Part shown: piece after piece, positions 10,166-20,557 of the stretch
Position numbering within the stretch: the first letter of the stretch is position 1
Layout of the letters: every line of letters begins with the position of its first letter
DNA from: Clostridium sp. CMCC3677
GTDB taxonomy: Bacteria; Bacillota; Clostridia; Clostridiales; Clostridiaceae
DNA: 64,000 nucleotides
Assembly (NCBI RefSeq): GCF_023845585.1
Contig: NZ_JAMQHS010000012.1
Span: 1-64,000, forward strand
Direction of reading: 5' to 3'
Made by a program: the position numbers and the translations under genes
Notes under the pieces: generated by a model
Seen by the model: only the letters and a program-made list of their open reading frames with translations
Database searches by the model: none
What the model was told of the DNA's origin: nothing

Positions 10166-10939
10166 TTACTCCCTATTCTTTTTGTATAATATTTTTAATC
10201 CCTCTAATGTTAAATCTGAATCTACTTTATTTATTACATCTGTTTCGTTTGCTATTAAATTAGCTAAACCTCCTGTTGCTATGACATAAGGCTCTACTCC
10301 ATCGCTCATTTCTTCTTTCATTTTCTTTACAATATACTCAACTTGACCTATGTATCCAAATAATACACCAGATTGTATACTCGAAACTGTATTTTTGCAA
10401 ATTACTTTTCTAGGTACTTCTAATTCTACTCTTGGTAGTTTAGCTGCTCTTTCAAATAATGCATCTGCAGAAATTCTAAGCCCGGGGCATATACAACCTC
10501 CTAAATAATCTCCATTTTCAGTTACAGCGCAAAAAGTTGTTGCTGTACCAAAATCTATTATAATGACTGGTCTTTTGTAAATTTCAAAAGCAGCAACTGC
10601 GTTAACTATTCTGTCTGCACCTACTTCTTTAGGATTATCATATTTAATATTTATACCTGTTTTTATTCCAGGACCAACTATTATAGGTTCTTGACCAAAG
10701 CATCTTCTTAACATATTTTCTAAAGAATGCATAATATTGGGAACAACTGATGAAACAATAATACCTTTAACCTCTTTTGGGTTAAGATCACTTAAATTAA
10801 ATAATTGCATTATTTGTATACTATACTCATCAGATGTCTTATTTCCTTCAGTGGAAATACGCCAACTCGCTATGTATTTTTTATCTTTATATACACCTAG
10901 AACTATGTTAGTATTGCCCGCATCTACAAGTAGAATCAT
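10166..10939 (-). CDS. coaX: Type III pantothenate kinase
   Basis: CoaX phosphorylates pantothenate in the first step of coenzyme A synthesis, in the cytoplasm. The 257-residue protein shows the ASKHA-fold signatures: [15 protein letters not shown] at the N-terminus, [13 protein letters not shown], and [11 protein letters not shown]. The frame opens at GTG 10951, but that codon overlaps the AAGGTGG ribosome binding site, so ATG 10939 is the better start. It heads the coaX-dusB unit. B. subtilis also has coaX between ftsH and lysS. Confidence 0.94.
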   Translation of the reverse strand: MILLVDAGNTNIVLGVYKDKKYIASWRISTEGNKTSDEYSIQIMQLFNLSDLNPKEVKGIIVSSVVPNIMHSLENMLRRCFGQEPIIVGPGIKTGINIKYDNPKEVGADRIVNAVAAFEIYKRPVIIIDFGTATTFCAVTENGDYLGGCICPGLRISADALFERAAKLPRVELEVPRKVICKNTVSSIQSGVLFGYIGQVEYIVKKMKEEMSDGVEPYVIATGGLANLIANETDVINKVDSDLTLEGLKILYKKNRE

Positions 10940-10967
10940 TAAAAGCACCACCTTAATAATATTAAAA

Positions 10968-10991
10968 TTAAAAGCAGCCCTAAAGCTGCCT
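10968..10991 (-). terminator. Terminator of fhs
   Basis: GGCAGC and GCTGC form a short GC-rich hairpin, followed on the minus strand by TTTTAATTTT. Confidence 0.75.
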
Positions 10992-11066
10992 TAATTTAGT
11001 AATTTACTTTAAAATAACAATTTAATTTTAACAATTCACATTAATTTGTCAAGGGTTTCATATAAA

Positions 11067-12737
11067 TTAAAATAATCCAATTATTTCGCCATCTTTAAGT
11101 ACATCCATCTTATTTGCAGCTGGAACTTTTGGTAATCCTGGCATAGTCATTATATTTCCTGTTTGAACTACTATAAATCCGGCTCCATTAGATACTCTAA
11201 TTTCTTGAACATTAATATTAAATCCTTGTGGTTTAGCTAATAAATTTGGATTATCTGATAATGAGTATTGAGTCTTAGCCATACATATAGGTAATTTATC
11301 TAAATTAAACTTAACTAACTCATTAATTTGTTTTTTAGCTTCATTACTATATATAACTCCATCAGCTCCATAGATTTCCTTTGCTATAGTTAATATCTTT
11401 TCTTCTATAGTTTTATTGGCATCATAAAGAGTTTTAAAATTAGATTTATCTTTTTCTATAACATCTAATACAGCTTCACCTAATTCTATTCCGCCATCTC
11501 CGCCTTTTGCCCAAACATCAGAAAGCGCTACTTTCACACCTAACTTTTCACAAAAGTCCTTTATAAATTGAACTTCTTCATCACTATCATTAACAAATTT
11601 ATTTATAGCTACTACAGGTTCTATATTAAATTTTTTAATATTTTCTATTTGTTTTTCTAAGTTAGCTATTCCTACTTTTAGTGCTTCAACACTTGGAATA
11701 TTCAAATCTGCTTTAGATACTCCACCGTGATGCTTTAATGCTCTAATTGTAGCAACTATAACTACACAACAAGGTTTTAAGTTTCCATATCTACATTTTA
11801 TATCAAAAAACTTTTCAGCGCCTAAATCTGCACCAAATCCTGCTTCTGTTACTACTATGTCTCCTAATTTAAGTGATAATTTAGTAGCCATTATAGAATT
11901 ACATCCATGTGCTATATTGGCAAAAGGTCCACCATGTATCAATGCTGGAGTATTTTCTAATGTTTGAACTAAATTAGGTTTAATCGCATCTTTCATTAAT
12001 AATGCCATAGCACCTTGAATTTCTAACTGTTTTGCATATACAGGATTTCCATCTAAATCATATGCTATTAGTATATCCCCCATTCTATGTTTTAAATCTT
12101 CTAAATCACTAGCTAAACAAAGTATAGCCATTATTTCTGAAGCTACAGTAATAGTGAATCCATCTTCTCTTACAAAACCATTGATTTTTCCACCCATACC
12201 AACAATGATTTTTCTTAATGCTCTATCATTCATATCCATAACTCTTTTGAATATTATTCTTCTTGAGTCTATCCTTAAATCATTACCTTGGTGTATATGA
12301 TTATCTATGGCTGCTGATAATAAATTATTAGCAGATGTAATAGCATGCATATCACCTGTAAAATGAAGATTAATATCTTCCATGGGAACTACTTGTGCAT
12401 ATCCACCACCAGCAGCGCCTCCTTTTATTCCAAATACAGGTCCTAATGATGGCTCTCTTAATGCTATAATAGCATTTTTACCCATCTTATTAAGAGCGTC
12501 TCCTAAACCTACTGTAACAGTTGATTTTCCTTCTCCTGCCGGAGTTGGATTTATAGCTGTTACTAATACTAATTTTCCATCTCTATTATTTTTAGCTTTC
12601 TCATATACATCTAAAGAAACCTTACATTTATATTTACCATAGTACTCAATATCTTCTTCATCTAAGCCTAACTTTTCTGCAACATTTCTAATATGTAACA
12701 TTTCTGCTTCTTGTGCAATTTCTATATCCGTCTTCAT
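11067..12737 (-). CDS. fhs: Formate--tetrahydrofolate ligase
   Basis: This cytoplasmic enzyme makes 10-formyl-THF from formate, ATP and THF, feeding purine and formyl-methionine synthesis. The 556-residue chain carries the P-loop [18 protein letters not shown] near residue 67, and [20 protein letters not shown]. It ends with [19 protein letters not shown]. The frame opens at TTG 12740, but ATG 12737 lies six bases after GGAGGG. It sits alone between two terminators. In B. subtilis this interval lacks fhs, so it is an insertion into the conserved ftsH-coaX neighbourhood. Confidence 0.96.
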   Translation of the reverse strand: MKTDIEIAQEAEMLHIRNVAEKLGLDEEDIEYYGKYKCKVSLDVYEKAKNNRDGKLVLVTAINPTPAGEGKSTVTVGLGDALNKMGKNAIIALREPSLGPVFGIKGGAAGGGYAQVVPMEDINLHFTGDMHAITSANNLLSAAIDNHIHQGNDLRIDSRRIIFKRVMDMNDRALRKIIVGMGGKINGFVREDGFTITVASEIMAILCLASDLEDLKHRMGDILIAYDLDGNPVYAKQLEIQGAMALLMKDAIKPNLVQTLENTPALIHGGPFANIAHGCNSIMATKLSLKLGDIVVTEAGFGADLGAEKFFDIKCRYGNLKPCCVVIVATIRALKHHGGVSKADLNIPSVEALKVGIANLEKQIENIKKFNIEPVVAINKFVNDSDEEVQFIKDFCEKLGVKVALSDVWAKGGDGGIELGEAVLDVIEKDKSNFKTLYDANKTIEEKILTIAKEIYGADGVIYSNEAKKQINELVKFNLDKLPICMAKTQYSLSDNPNLLAKPQGFNINVQEIRVSNGAGFIVVQTGNIMTMPGLPKVPAANKMDVLKDGEIIGLF

Positions 12738-12915
12738 CAAAAACCCTCCAATACTTTATTACATTAATTTTTAGCTTACTATTAATTGTATTATAGCATT
12801 TTGTTATAGAAGTCAAAAGATTTTTTCGAATATTTAACATTTTATCAATTTTATCATTCGTATATATTAGAAATTTTATAAAATTATAATTTTGTATCAT
12901 TTGTATTTATAATAA

Positions 12916-12954
12916 AAAGAGATTTTTAAAAGAATATCTTTTAAAAATCTCTTT
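12916..12954 (-). terminator. Terminator of the tilS-hpt-ftsH operon
   Basis: Perfect 18-bp arms (12916-12933 and 12937-12954) are separated by three bases. It immediately follows the ftsH stop. Confidence 0.85.
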
Positions 12955-12957
12955 ACT

Positions 12958-14763
12958 TTAGTTATTTGCAAAAATTTCTTCAAACTCTTTACCTTCGATC
13001 TTTTCCTTTTCAAGTAAAGCCCCAGCTACTGCATGTAACTTATTTAAATTTTCATTCAATAATTTTTCAGCTTTAGAATATGCTTCATCTATAAAATCTT
13101 TTATTTCATGATCTATTTTAGAACTAATATCTTCACTAAAGTTTCTACCTTTTCCTAAGTTTCTTCCTAAGAAAACTTCACTATCATCAGAACCATAAGA
13201 TATAGTACCAATTTTATCACTCATACCATATTCCATAACCATGCTTCTTGCAATAGCGCTTGCTCTATCTATATCATTCTTTGCGCCAGTACTTATATCT
13301 CCAAGTATTAAGTGCTCTGCAACTCTTCCACCAAGTAAACCTACCATATCATTTTTAAGCTTAGATTTTGATGTATAAGCTCTATCCTCATTAGGAAGTT
13401 GCATTGTATATCCTCCAGCTCTTCCTCTTGGAATTATACTGATTTCATGTACTTTATCTGAATTAGGAAGTAACTTCATAACAACAGCATGACCGGCTTC
13501 ATGATAAGCCGTTAATTTTTTATCATGATCTGTTATAACTCTACTCTTCTTTTCAGGACCTGCTATAACTCTTGTTATAGCTTCTTCCATATCTTGCATT
13601 GATATTCTCTTCTTATCTCTTCTTACTGCAAGAAGAGCTGCTTCATTAGCTAAGTTTTCTAAATCCGCTCCTGAGAATCCCGGAGTTCTTTTTGCTAATA
13701 CATTTAATTCAACACTTTCTTCAAGTGGTTTTTTTCTTGTATGAACTTTAAGAATCTCTTCTCTTCCTTTTACATCAGGTATTCCTACAAGAACTTGCCT
13801 ATCAAATCTACCTGGTCTTAGTAGAGCTGGGTCTAAGATATCTGGTCTGTTAGTTGCAGCTATCATTATTATTCCTTCATTAGCTCCAAATCCATCCATT
13901 TCAACTAAAAGTTGATTCAAAGTTTGCTCTCTTTCATCATGACCACCGCCTAAACCAGCACCTCTTTGTCTTCCTACAGCATCAATTTCATCTATAAATA
14001 TTAAACAAGGAGCATTTTTTTTAGCATCCTCAAATAAACTTCTAACTCTTGATGCACCAACACCAACAAACATTTCAACGAAGTCAGATCCTGATATACT
14101 AAAGAAAGGTACTCCTGCTTCACCAGATATAGCTTTAGCTAGTAAAGTTTTTCCAGTTCCTGGAGGTCCAACTAATAGTACACCTTTAGGTATTCTTGCA
14201 CCTATCTCAATATATTTTGATGGAGTCTTTAAGAAATCAACAATTTCTTCTAATTCTGCTTTTTCTTCATCAGCTCCAGCAACATCTTTGAAAGTGACTT
14301 TTTGAGAATCAGGCATCGCCATTTTAGCTTTACTTTTACCAAAATTCATTACGCCTCTTCCGCCGCCACCACCTTGGGACTGTTGAGTAAATACAAATAA
14401 AAATACTAAGAAAATAACAACTAATAAAACGCTTGGTATTAATGTTGTAAGCCACATTCCACTATTAGATGGTTGTTCAAAGCTTATTCTTACATCTGAT
14501 TTAGGAGTTTCTTTAATTAAAGAAGTTATTAAATCGTCTGGAACTACTGTAACAAAACTTTTATCATCCTTAGTCTTTCCTTCAACGGTCATTTTGTCTT
14601 GTTTTATAGTAATACTTTCAATTTGATCTTGATTCCATTTTTGTTGGAACGAACTATATATTATACTATCTGAGCCTTTTCCTGTTTCCCACATAGCAAC
14701 CGATGCTAAAATAAGCATAATCGAAACTACTGTCCACAAAGCTGCACTTGAATATTTTTTCAT
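12958..14763 (-). CDS. ftsH: ATP-dependent zinc metalloprotease FtsH
   Basis: FtsH is a membrane-anchored AAA+ protease that degrades misfolded membrane proteins and regulators. The 601 residues hold two membrane helices (about 10-25 and 105-127) flanking an extracytoplasmic segment, then a Gly-rich linker. The AAA domain has Walker A GPPGTGKT (199-206), Walker [12 protein letters not shown], and the second region of homology ending [19 protein letters not shown]. The zinc motif is HEAGH (421-425). The ATG follows AAGGGGGG. It lies 73 bases after hpt in the tilS-hpt-ftsH order found in most Firmicutes. Confidence 0.98.
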   Translation of the reverse strand: MKKYSSAALWTVVSIMLILASVAMWETGKGSDSIIYSSFQQKWNQDQIESITIKQDKMTVEGKTKDDKSFVTVVPDDLITSLIKETPKSDVRISFEQPSNSGMWLTTLIPSVLLVVIFLVFLFVFTQQSQGGGGGRGVMNFGKSKAKMAMPDSQKVTFKDVAGADEEKAELEEIVDFLKTPSKYIEIGARIPKGVLLVGPPGTGKTLLAKAISGEAGVPFFSISGSDFVEMFVGVGASRVRSLFEDAKKNAPCLIFIDEIDAVGRQRGAGLGGGHDEREQTLNQLLVEMDGFGANEGIIMIAATNRPDILDPALLRPGRFDRQVLVGIPDVKGREEILKVHTRKKPLEESVELNVLAKRTPGFSGADLENLANEAALLAVRRDKKRISMQDMEEAITRVIAGPEKKSRVITDHDKKLTAYHEAGHAVVMKLLPNSDKVHEISIIPRGRAGGYTMQLPNEDRAYTSKSKLKNDMVGLLGGRVAEHLILGDISTGAKNDIDRASAIARSMVMEYGMSDKIGTISYGSDDSEVFLGRNLGKGRNFSEDISSKIDHEIKDFIDEAYSKAEKLLNENLNKLHAVAGALLEKEKIEGKEFEEIFANN

Positions 14764-14836
14764 TCAAGGCCCCCCTTTCTTATACATGATTTTAATTTTA
14801 CCATAGCACTATTTCAATTACAATAAATTGTAAATT

Positions 14837-15376
14837 CTATTTTTCATATACTTCTGGTTTTAATACTCCTATAAATGGTAAATTTCTATATTTTTCTGCA
14901 TAATCAATACCATACCCAACTATGAATGCATCAGGTACTTCAAAACCTATGTATTTTACATCAACTTTAGCTGTTCTTCTTGCAGATTTGTTTAATAAAG
15001 ATACTATCTCTATAGTATGAGCTTTTCTTGCTTTTAAATACTTTAATAAATAACTAAGAGTAATTCCACTATCAACAATATCCTCTACTAATAAAATATC
15101 CTTACCTTCAATACTATAATCTAAATCTTTTAAAATTCTTACTACTCCTGATGTTTCTGTAGAATTTCCATAGCTTGATACAGCCATAAAATCTATTTCA
15201 CATGGTATAGATATGTTTTTAATTAACTCTGCTGCAAATAACACAGATCCTTTAAGTATTCCTACTACAACTAATTCTCTTCCTTTATAATCTTCACTTA
15301 TCTTTGCTGCTATCTCCTTTATTTTTTCATTTAAAGTTTCCTCATCAAATAATATCTCTTGTATATCTTCTTTCAT
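14837..15376 (-). CDS. hpt: Hypoxanthine phosphoribosyltransferase
   Basis: This purine salvage enzyme converts hypoxanthine or guanine plus PRPP to IMP or GMP. The 179 residues contain the PRPP-binding loop ILLVEDIVDSGITL, the N-terminal GILKGSVLFAAEL and the FEVPDAFIVGYGIDYAEKYR hood region. AAGGAATAGAAG precedes the ATG. Only five bases separate it from tilS, so the two are cotranscribed. Its place between tilS and ftsH is conserved in Bacillus, where HprT also interacts with TilS; whether that holds here is not visible. Confidence 0.95.
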   Translation of the reverse strand: MKEDIQEILFDEETLNEKIKEIAAKISEDYKGRELVVVGILKGSVLFAAELIKNISIPCEIDFMAVSSYGNSTETSGVVRILKDLDYSIEGKDILLVEDIVDSGITLSYLLKYLKARKAHTIEIVSLLNKSARRTAKVDVKYIGFEVPDAFIVGYGIDYAEKYRNLPFIGVLKPEVYEK

Positions 15377-15381
15377 AACTT

Positions 15382-16788
15382 CTATTCCTTTCTTTTAGCT
15401 ACTATTTTTAATATATTTTTACTATTATTAGTTACTTTAAAGTTATCTGATATTTTTAATCCTACAATCCACGCTATATTATCATCAAAACAAATTAATG
15501 GTATTAAATCTCTATCTTCTTGAGGGATTTTCATATTTATAAATATATCTTTTAATTTCTTTTGACCTTTCATCCCTAAAGGTGTAATTTTATCCCCATT
15601 TTTTCTTGTTCTAAATAAAATGTTTTCTTCTATCTTATCCAAATCAAAATATTTCACTAAATTATTTTCTTTTAAATCTAGTAAATTATTAGATTTATTT
15701 TTTAAAATACTCATTACAAATTCATAATTATTAAAATATATGGTATCTTCACCTATGTTTTTCTTATCTAAAAAAGTTTCTGTTTTGTTACTTTTAATAT
15801 TTTCTTTTACTTTGCTGCTTATTTTTATATCGCCATATATATTTTCTACATATATATTCTTAGGCAGATTTATACTTTTTCCTGTTTCTTTTTTAGATAA
15901 TTCTAAAATATCATATATATGCTTCATTTCAAAATCATAATGAGATTTAGAATATTCAACAAGAGCGCTTCTTATAATTCGTGTTACTATAGCTTCATCT
16001 TCTCTAAACAATTTTTTATTTAATATAAAAAAATTATTGTCATTATCCTTTTTACAATATTCATTATAAACTTTAATACACAATCTCTCAATAAAAGCAT
16101 TGTCTTTTTGTATTAATAATGACATTCTATTTAAAGTTTTAACTATATCTTCATTAAAATTATCCTGAATATATGGAATTATATCCAATCTTATTTTATT
16201 TCTATTATAAATTTTTTCAAAGTTAGTCTTGTCTATTCTAGGCTTTAGATTTTTCTTTTCTATATACTCTTCAACTTCTTTTCTAGTTAGACACAATATA
16301 GGTCTAATAATCTTATCCTCTCTACAAACTTTTATTCCACCTAACCCTTCAAGTCCAGTGCCTCTCATCATTCTAAAAATTATAGTTTCAGCCTGATCAT
16401 TAGCATTATGAGCAGTAGCTATTTTATTAAATCCTTCTTTTTTTAATATCTCATCAAAAAAATCATATCTTACATTTCTTCCAGCTAGCTCAGAAGATAA
16501 TCTATGTTCTTTTGAATATTTATTTATATCAACCCTTTTTACATAATAAGAAATATTCATTTTTTTACATGTATTAATCACAAATTCTTCATCTTTAAAA
16601 GCATCTTCGCCCCTTAATAGATGATTTAAGTGAGCTGCTCCAATTTCTATACCAAGTTCTCCTCTCAATTCTTTTAATATATTTAATAGGCATAAGGAGT
16701 CGGGTCCTCCTGAAAGAGCTACTAATATTTTATCTCCCGATTTTATAAGATTATTATCAATAATATAAGATAATATTTTTTTCTTCAA
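15382..16788 (-). CDS. tilS: tRNA(Ile)-lysidine synthase
   Basis: TilS converts C34 of the CAU-anticodon tRNA-Ile to lysidine so that it reads AUA, an essential step in AT-rich genomes. The 468-residue chain has the PP-loop LVALSGGPDSLC near the N-terminus, then HLNHLLRGEDAFKDEEFV and ATAHNANDQAETIIFRMMRGTGLEGL, and a C-terminal domain with FRTRKNGDKITPLGMKG. The frame opens at GTG 16797, but AGGAAG directly abuts that codon. TTG 16788 has the same ribosome binding site eight bases upstream and gives a normal N-terminus, so I choose it. It is the first gene of tilS-hpt-ftsH. Confidence 0.93.
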   Translation of the reverse strand: MKKKILSYIIDNNLIKSGDKILVALSGGPDSLCLLNILKELRGELGIEIGAAHLNHLLRGEDAFKDEEFVINTCKKMNISYYVKRVDINKYSKEHRLSSELAGRNVRYDFFDEILKKEGFNKIATAHNANDQAETIIFRMMRGTGLEGLGGIKVCREDKIIRPILCLTRKEVEEYIEKKNLKPRIDKTNFEKIYNRNKIRLDIIPYIQDNFNEDIVKTLNRMSLLIQKDNAFIERLCIKVYNEYCKKDNDNNFFILNKKLFREDEAIVTRIIRSALVEYSKSHYDFEMKHIYDILELSKKETGKSINLPKNIYVENIYGDIKISSKVKENIKSNKTETFLDKKNIGEDTIYFNNYEFVMSILKNKSNNLLDLKENNLVKYFDLDKIEENILFRTRKNGDKITPLGMKGQKKLKDIFINMKIPQEDRDLIPLICFDDNIAWIVGLKISDNFKVTNNSKNILKIVAKRKE

Positions 16789-16886
16789 AATTAACACTTC
16801 CTATTTTTTTATACAACTTCTATTATAATACCTTATATTCATTTTAAATGTAAATATTTATAGTGGCAAAAGAAAGAATCTACCCA

Positions 16887-16924
16887 ATAAAAACTGCTGC
16901 ATTTTTAATATACAGCAGTTTTAC
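16887..16924 (-). terminator. Terminator of spoIIE
   Basis: AAAACTGCTG (16890-16899) and CAGCAGTTTT (16913-16922) form a hairpin with TTTTTATT after it on the minus strand, right behind the spoIIE stop. Confidence 0.85.
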
Positions 16925-16926
16925 AA

Positions 16927-19308
16927 TTAAACAGCATATACTTTAGAAACTAATACAGTCATGTCATCTTTAAGCATATTATCACTTAATGTCATAGCTT
17001 TTTGTAAAATATTCTCTGATAATTCTCTTGGATCTGTACAACAATCTTTCAAATACTCCTTAAGCCAAATAAAGTTTCCACTATTTAATTTATCTATATC
17101 TAAAATCCCATCACTAACACTTATTAAAATGTCACCTGGCATTACTTCTTCTTTTATTACATCAAGCTCCATTTCATCAACAAGACCAAATGGTAAGTTT
17201 TTAGAATCTACCACTAATATTTGATCTCCTCTTTTTATAAAGCTTGATGCTGCTCCTATCTTCACAAAATTAACTTCTCCACTATATAAGTCTATCTTAC
17301 TTAAATCTAAAGTGGCATATTTTTCACTTTCTGAAAATTTCATTCCCATTATAGAGTTCACTGTATTAATTGTTACTTCTTCATCAAATCCAGCCTCCAT
17401 GAATTTCTCCACTAAATCTACTGTAGATTTGCTTTCCTTTTCTGCATCAGGACCAGATCCCATACCATCACTTAATATTGTCATATATGATCCATCTGTA
17501 ACTTTTCCAAAACTATAACTATCACCAGTATGTGTTTCTCCTTCCTTAGAAGCCATAGCTCCATAGGAAATAACATTATATTTAGGCATTTCTTCTATTA
17601 ACAAAGTACATGTATTTGTATCTTTATTTATAAAATAACCATTATCTAAAATGCATAAAGGAATATGCATTATCTCATTAAGCAACGGAATTAATTTATT
17701 TTCATAATACTCGCAGTTTTCACACTCCTTCATTATCAATTTTATTTTTACCCTTCCATTTCTATCGGTATAACAGAAAACATCATTATATTCAACTGAA
17801 TTTTTATTTAACCCCCTTTTTACTATTCTTTCTAAATCGCTACAAATTGTTACCTCCCTTTTAAATTCATCTAATACATTACTTAAACTATAAGATATAT
17901 TGTTTATATGAGTTGATATAATTTGCCTCCCTTCACTAAATCTATCTTTAATATTTGAATTTACAATATGATTAGTCACTATATCCTGTGCACTTTTTAA
18001 TAATGTAAAATGTTTTACGCATGAAGATTCTAGTGCCTTTGGCAATATTGGATTTTCTTCTTCAGCACTCTTTATAAGAGTTTGGAAAGAATTATAAGTA
18101 TTATTAAAATCCCTTCTCCAGCAAGAATTTTTCTTTTCACAATCTATACACACTCTATCAGCTAAACTTTCTACAAATTCACAACTTTTATTTTTAATTA
18201 AAAGTCTATCATTATCATCCATGTCTTCTAATGTTTTAGATACCTGATTTAATACACAACTTAGATCCTTTAACTTTAACGTAAATTCCTCCTTTAATTC
18301 ATTTAAGTGAATTTGGTTTATACTTTCTTGTTTCTTTTCAGTATTTATTTCAAGTTCTATATTGTTATATAAATTTTTAGGTATAAATAAAAATATTGCT
18401 AAGCTAGATCCTACTTCTATTATAAATTGAGAATTTATACTTTCCGAATAAAGTCCCAAAGCAAAATAAATTAATATTCCGGATAGAACTGAAAATATTT
18501 TACCAGTATCCTTAAATATGCCTATAACTAAACCTCCTACACCATAAAACCCTACTGATGCCATCATATTATTAGATGAACATCCCAAAATTATTCCCAT
18601 AGCAACACCCATGGTCGCACCATAAGATGCACCACCAATGTATGCAATTGTTACTACCAATAATAAAGCTAGTACATTCCTTAGAGAACAATACTTTATA
18701 CTTATATCTCCTATACCAGCAACAAATAAACAAAATAATATGGCCATACTTACTATCTCTTCAGATGTAAAAAAGTAATTACTATTAACTTCATCAAGAC
18801 AATTAAAAGAATACTTAATGATATAGTAAACAGGTAATACCACAAGTGCATTAATTAATGCCAATGTTATGTTAACGCCTAAATCATAGTTATTAGAAAA
18901 TATTCCATAACCTATGAAGCTTAAAAAAACTATAAAGAAACTTGCAAACTCTTTTTTTCTTTTTTCAGATTTATTTAATACTTCATAATATAATGTCAAT
19001 GCAGCTGCTGTAATTAAGTAAACCATTCCACCTGGTAACTTAGAGTTTATAGTTACATAACCTAACAGCACTCCAATTGAAGCCATGGCCGTTTTACTCC
19101 TATTACACTTTAATCCTATTACTATTAAATAGGCTATTCCTAATGGTGCTATACCATTACTTTCTGTTTGATTAAATAATAAAGTTACTCTTGATAACAA
19201 TAATCCAGCTATTAATATAAATATCATTCTTGATAATTCCATTTTTAATAAAAAGCTTTTTTTAGCTTTTTTATTCTTATATGCATTAATATTCAATTCA
19301 TATTGCAT
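16927..19308 (-). CDS. spoIIE: Stage II sporulation protein E (SpoIIE), PP2C-type phosphatase
   Basis: SpoIIE dephosphorylates SpoIIAA to release sigma-F in the forespore and takes part in asymmetric septation. The 793 residues begin with about ten membrane helices (roughly 25-310). A central region has a Cys cluster (CIDCEKKNSCW). The C-terminal PP2C domain carries GDSYSFGKVTDGSYMTILSD, then GMGSGPDAEKES, and ISVSDGILD. All these metal-binding Asp residues are present, so it should be active. GGAGGG precedes the ATG. The gene is monocistronic with a probable Spo0A-type promoter, and as in B. subtilis lies between a tRNA cluster and tilS. Confidence 0.96.
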   Translation of the reverse strand: MQYELNINAYKNKKAKKSFLLKMELSRMIFILIAGLLLSRVTLLFNQTESNGIAPLGIAYLIVIGLKCNRSKTAMASIGVLLGYVTINSKLPGGMVYLITAAALTLYYEVLNKSEKRKKEFASFFIVFLSFIGYGIFSNNYDLGVNITLALINALVVLPVYYIIKYSFNCLDEVNSNYFFTSEEIVSMAILFCLFVAGIGDISIKYCSLRNVLALLLVVTIAYIGGASYGATMGVAMGIILGCSSNNMMASVGFYGVGGLVIGIFKDTGKIFSVLSGILIYFALGLYSESINSQFIIEVGSSLAIFLFIPKNLYNNIELEINTEKKQESINQIHLNELKEEFTLKLKDLSCVLNQVSKTLEDMDDNDRLLIKNKSCEFVESLADRVCIDCEKKNSCWRRDFNNTYNSFQTLIKSAEEENPILPKALESSCVKHFTLLKSAQDIVTNHIVNSNIKDRFSEGRQIISTHINNISYSLSNVLDEFKREVTICSDLERIVKRGLNKNSVEYNDVFCYTDRNGRVKIKLIMKECENCEYYENKLIPLLNEIMHIPLCILDNGYFINKDTNTCTLLIEEMPKYNVISYGAMASKEGETHTGDSYSFGKVTDGSYMTILSDGMGSGPDAEKESKSTVDLVEKFMEAGFDEEVTINTVNSIMGMKFSESEKYATLDLSKIDLYSGEVNFVKIGAASSFIKRGDQILVVDSKNLPFGLVDEMELDVIKEEVMPGDILISVSDGILDIDKLNSGNFIWLKEYLKDCCTDPRELSENILQKAMTLSDNMLKDDMTVLVSKVYAV

Positions 19309-19344
19309 ATATAGCCCTCCTCTTTTTCCAAATATTGTAATTTG

Positions 19345-19411
19345 ATTATATCACTTAAGATTTAAGATTAATGTCATAAAATATACATTGGAAAATTTTT
19401 CGTTGGACAAT
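19345..19411 (-). promoter_or_regulatory. Candidate Spo0A-activated sigma-A promoter of spoIIE
   Basis: On the minus strand ATGACA (19372-19377) and a perfect TATAAT (19345-19350) are 21 bp apart. The abnormal 21-22 bp spacing is what is known for Spo0A-dependent sigma-A promoters of B. subtilis such as spoIIE and spoIIG. About 26 bp upstream, ATTGTCCAA (19403-19411) matches seven of nine positions of the 0A box TTTGTCRAA. From here to the tRNA terminator at 19739 I see nothing else. Confidence 0.5.
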
Positions 19412-19738
19412 ATATTCTATATTTCTTTTTAATATTAACTGTAAAATTTTTACATAAAATAATGTGAACAAATTGATATATCTAAAGTAATAGTTATTTT
19501 TATAATGACTAGTTTAATAAAAAGCAAACATGTTATTTTTATATTAATTTGTCGTTAAAATATGCTTTTTAAAAATTTATGAGGATTTATTTTTTCATAA
19601 TATATTTTTTTGTGAATATATATAACTTTACATTTATTAATTCATAAATACTTTGTGCATAGTTATCTTTTTGAATAAAAAAAAGCGACTACCACCCTTA
19701 AAATAATATTTTTTATTATATCTTTTATTTTTAAACAT

Positions 19739-19770
19739 AAAAAAAGACTTAAGTTTATAACTTAAGTCTT
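19739..19770 (-). terminator. Terminator of the Leu-fMet-Met-Leu tRNA cluster
   Basis: AAAGACTTAAG and CTTAAGTCTTT form an 11-bp hairpin directly after the CCA of the last tRNA, with a T-run on the minus strand. Confidence 0.85.
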
Positions 19771-19859
19771 TGGTGCCGAAGACCGGAATCGAACCGGTAC
19801 GGTGTTTAACCACCGCAGGATTTTAAGTCCTGTGCGTCTGCCAGTTCCGCCACTTCGGC
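19771..19859 (-). tRNA. tRNA-Leu (TAA), copy B
   Basis: An 89-nt type II tRNA with acceptor GCCGAAG/CTTCGGC, anticodon loop CTTAAAA (TAA at 19823-19825), a long variable arm and an encoded CCA. It is identical to the copy at 20048-20136. Confidence 0.97.
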
Positions 19860-19864
19860 ATATA

Positions 19865-19941
19865 TGGTAGCGGAAATAGGACTTGAACCTACGACCCTTC
19901 GGGTATGAACCGAATGCTCTAGCCAGCTGAGCTATTCCGCC
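19865..19941 (-). tRNA. Elongator tRNA-Met (CAT)
   Basis: A 77-nt cloverleaf with acceptor GGCGGAA/TTCCGCT (a G-U first pair), anticodon loop TTCATAC and an encoded CCA. The paired 1-72 position distinguishes it from the initiator next door. An Ile-lysidine tRNA would also show CAT in its gene, but the acceptor and D-arm fit elongator Met better. Confidence 0.85.
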
Positions 19942-19951
19942 TTAATTCTTA

Positions 19952-20027
<76 letters not shown>

Positions 20028-20047
20028 ATATTATATTTAGTTGATTA

Positions 20048-20136
20048 TGGTGCCGAAGACCGGAATCGAACCGGTACGGTGTTTAACCACCGCAGGATTT
20101 TAAGTCCTGTGCGTCTGCCAGTTCCGCCACTTCGGC
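20048..20136 (-). tRNA. tRNA-Leu (TAA), copy A
   Basis: First gene of the cluster, identical over 89 nt to the last one. The cluster reads Leu-fMet-Met-Leu from one promoter. Confidence 0.97.
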
Positions 20137-20170
20137 TTACCAGTTAGGTTATTTCCTAACGACAAAATTT

Positions 20171-20199
20171 ATTATACTGTATAGTTTCTACACTGTCAA
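20171..20199 (-). promoter_or_regulatory. Consensus sigma-A promoter of the tRNA cluster
   Basis: TTGACA (20194-20199) and TATAAT (20171-20176), both perfect, with a 17-bp spacer on the minus strand. The leader before the first tRNA holds a small GTTAGG/CCTAAC hairpin (20143-20161). Confidence 0.9.
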
Positions 20200-20265
20200 C
20201 ATATATTTGATATTTTTTTATCTTTTTTCAAAATTTTATCCTAATAACAGAACAAAATCGCCAAA

Positions 20266-20345
20266 GAAACTTTAGAGCCGTCGATTTTTTTAGCCATGTC
20301 CCCTTTCCAAATGCAACGCAAGAATAATGGTGCGGCAATGATTAT
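20266..20345 (-). other. GC-richer intergenic islet with a possible 18-codon ORF
   Basis: The interval 20200-20435 lacks a clear gene, but this part is visibly richer in G and C than the flanks. On the minus strand it encodes MAKKIDGSKVSLAILFCY, with AAGGGG just in front of the ATG. The gap of only a few bases makes initiation doubtful. On the plus strand AAAATCG and CGATTTT bracket a CAAAG/CTTTA stem followed by T7, which looks like a terminator. It may be an RNA gene, a tiny peptide gene or a gene remnant; I cannot decide. Confidence 0.25.
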
Positions 20346-20435
20346 TTTTTATTCTTTAGATGTACTTATCATATCTTTAAAATACAGCATTCTATAAGTT
20401 GTCCTCAGATTGTTTAACAATATAAATTCCCAAAG

Positions 20436-20480
20436 AACAAAAAACGCCTTATAAATAGGCATTAAAACCTGTTTATAAGG
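20436..20480 (-). terminator. Terminator after yabR
   Basis: CCTTATAAACAGG and CCTATTTATAAGG (arms 20447-20459 and 20468-20480) form a hairpin followed by TTTTTTG on the minus strand. Confidence 0.75.
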
Positions 20481-20557
20481 ACTTTATATAACATAATAAA
20501 CTTAGATATAATAATTAATTTTGCATTAAATTATTATATATCTTTTAATTTACTTAA

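Noticed and set aside
12688-12900. 70-codon minus-strand ORF overlapping the fhs start
   Set aside because: It overlaps the fhs ribosome binding site in another frame and has no initiation signal.
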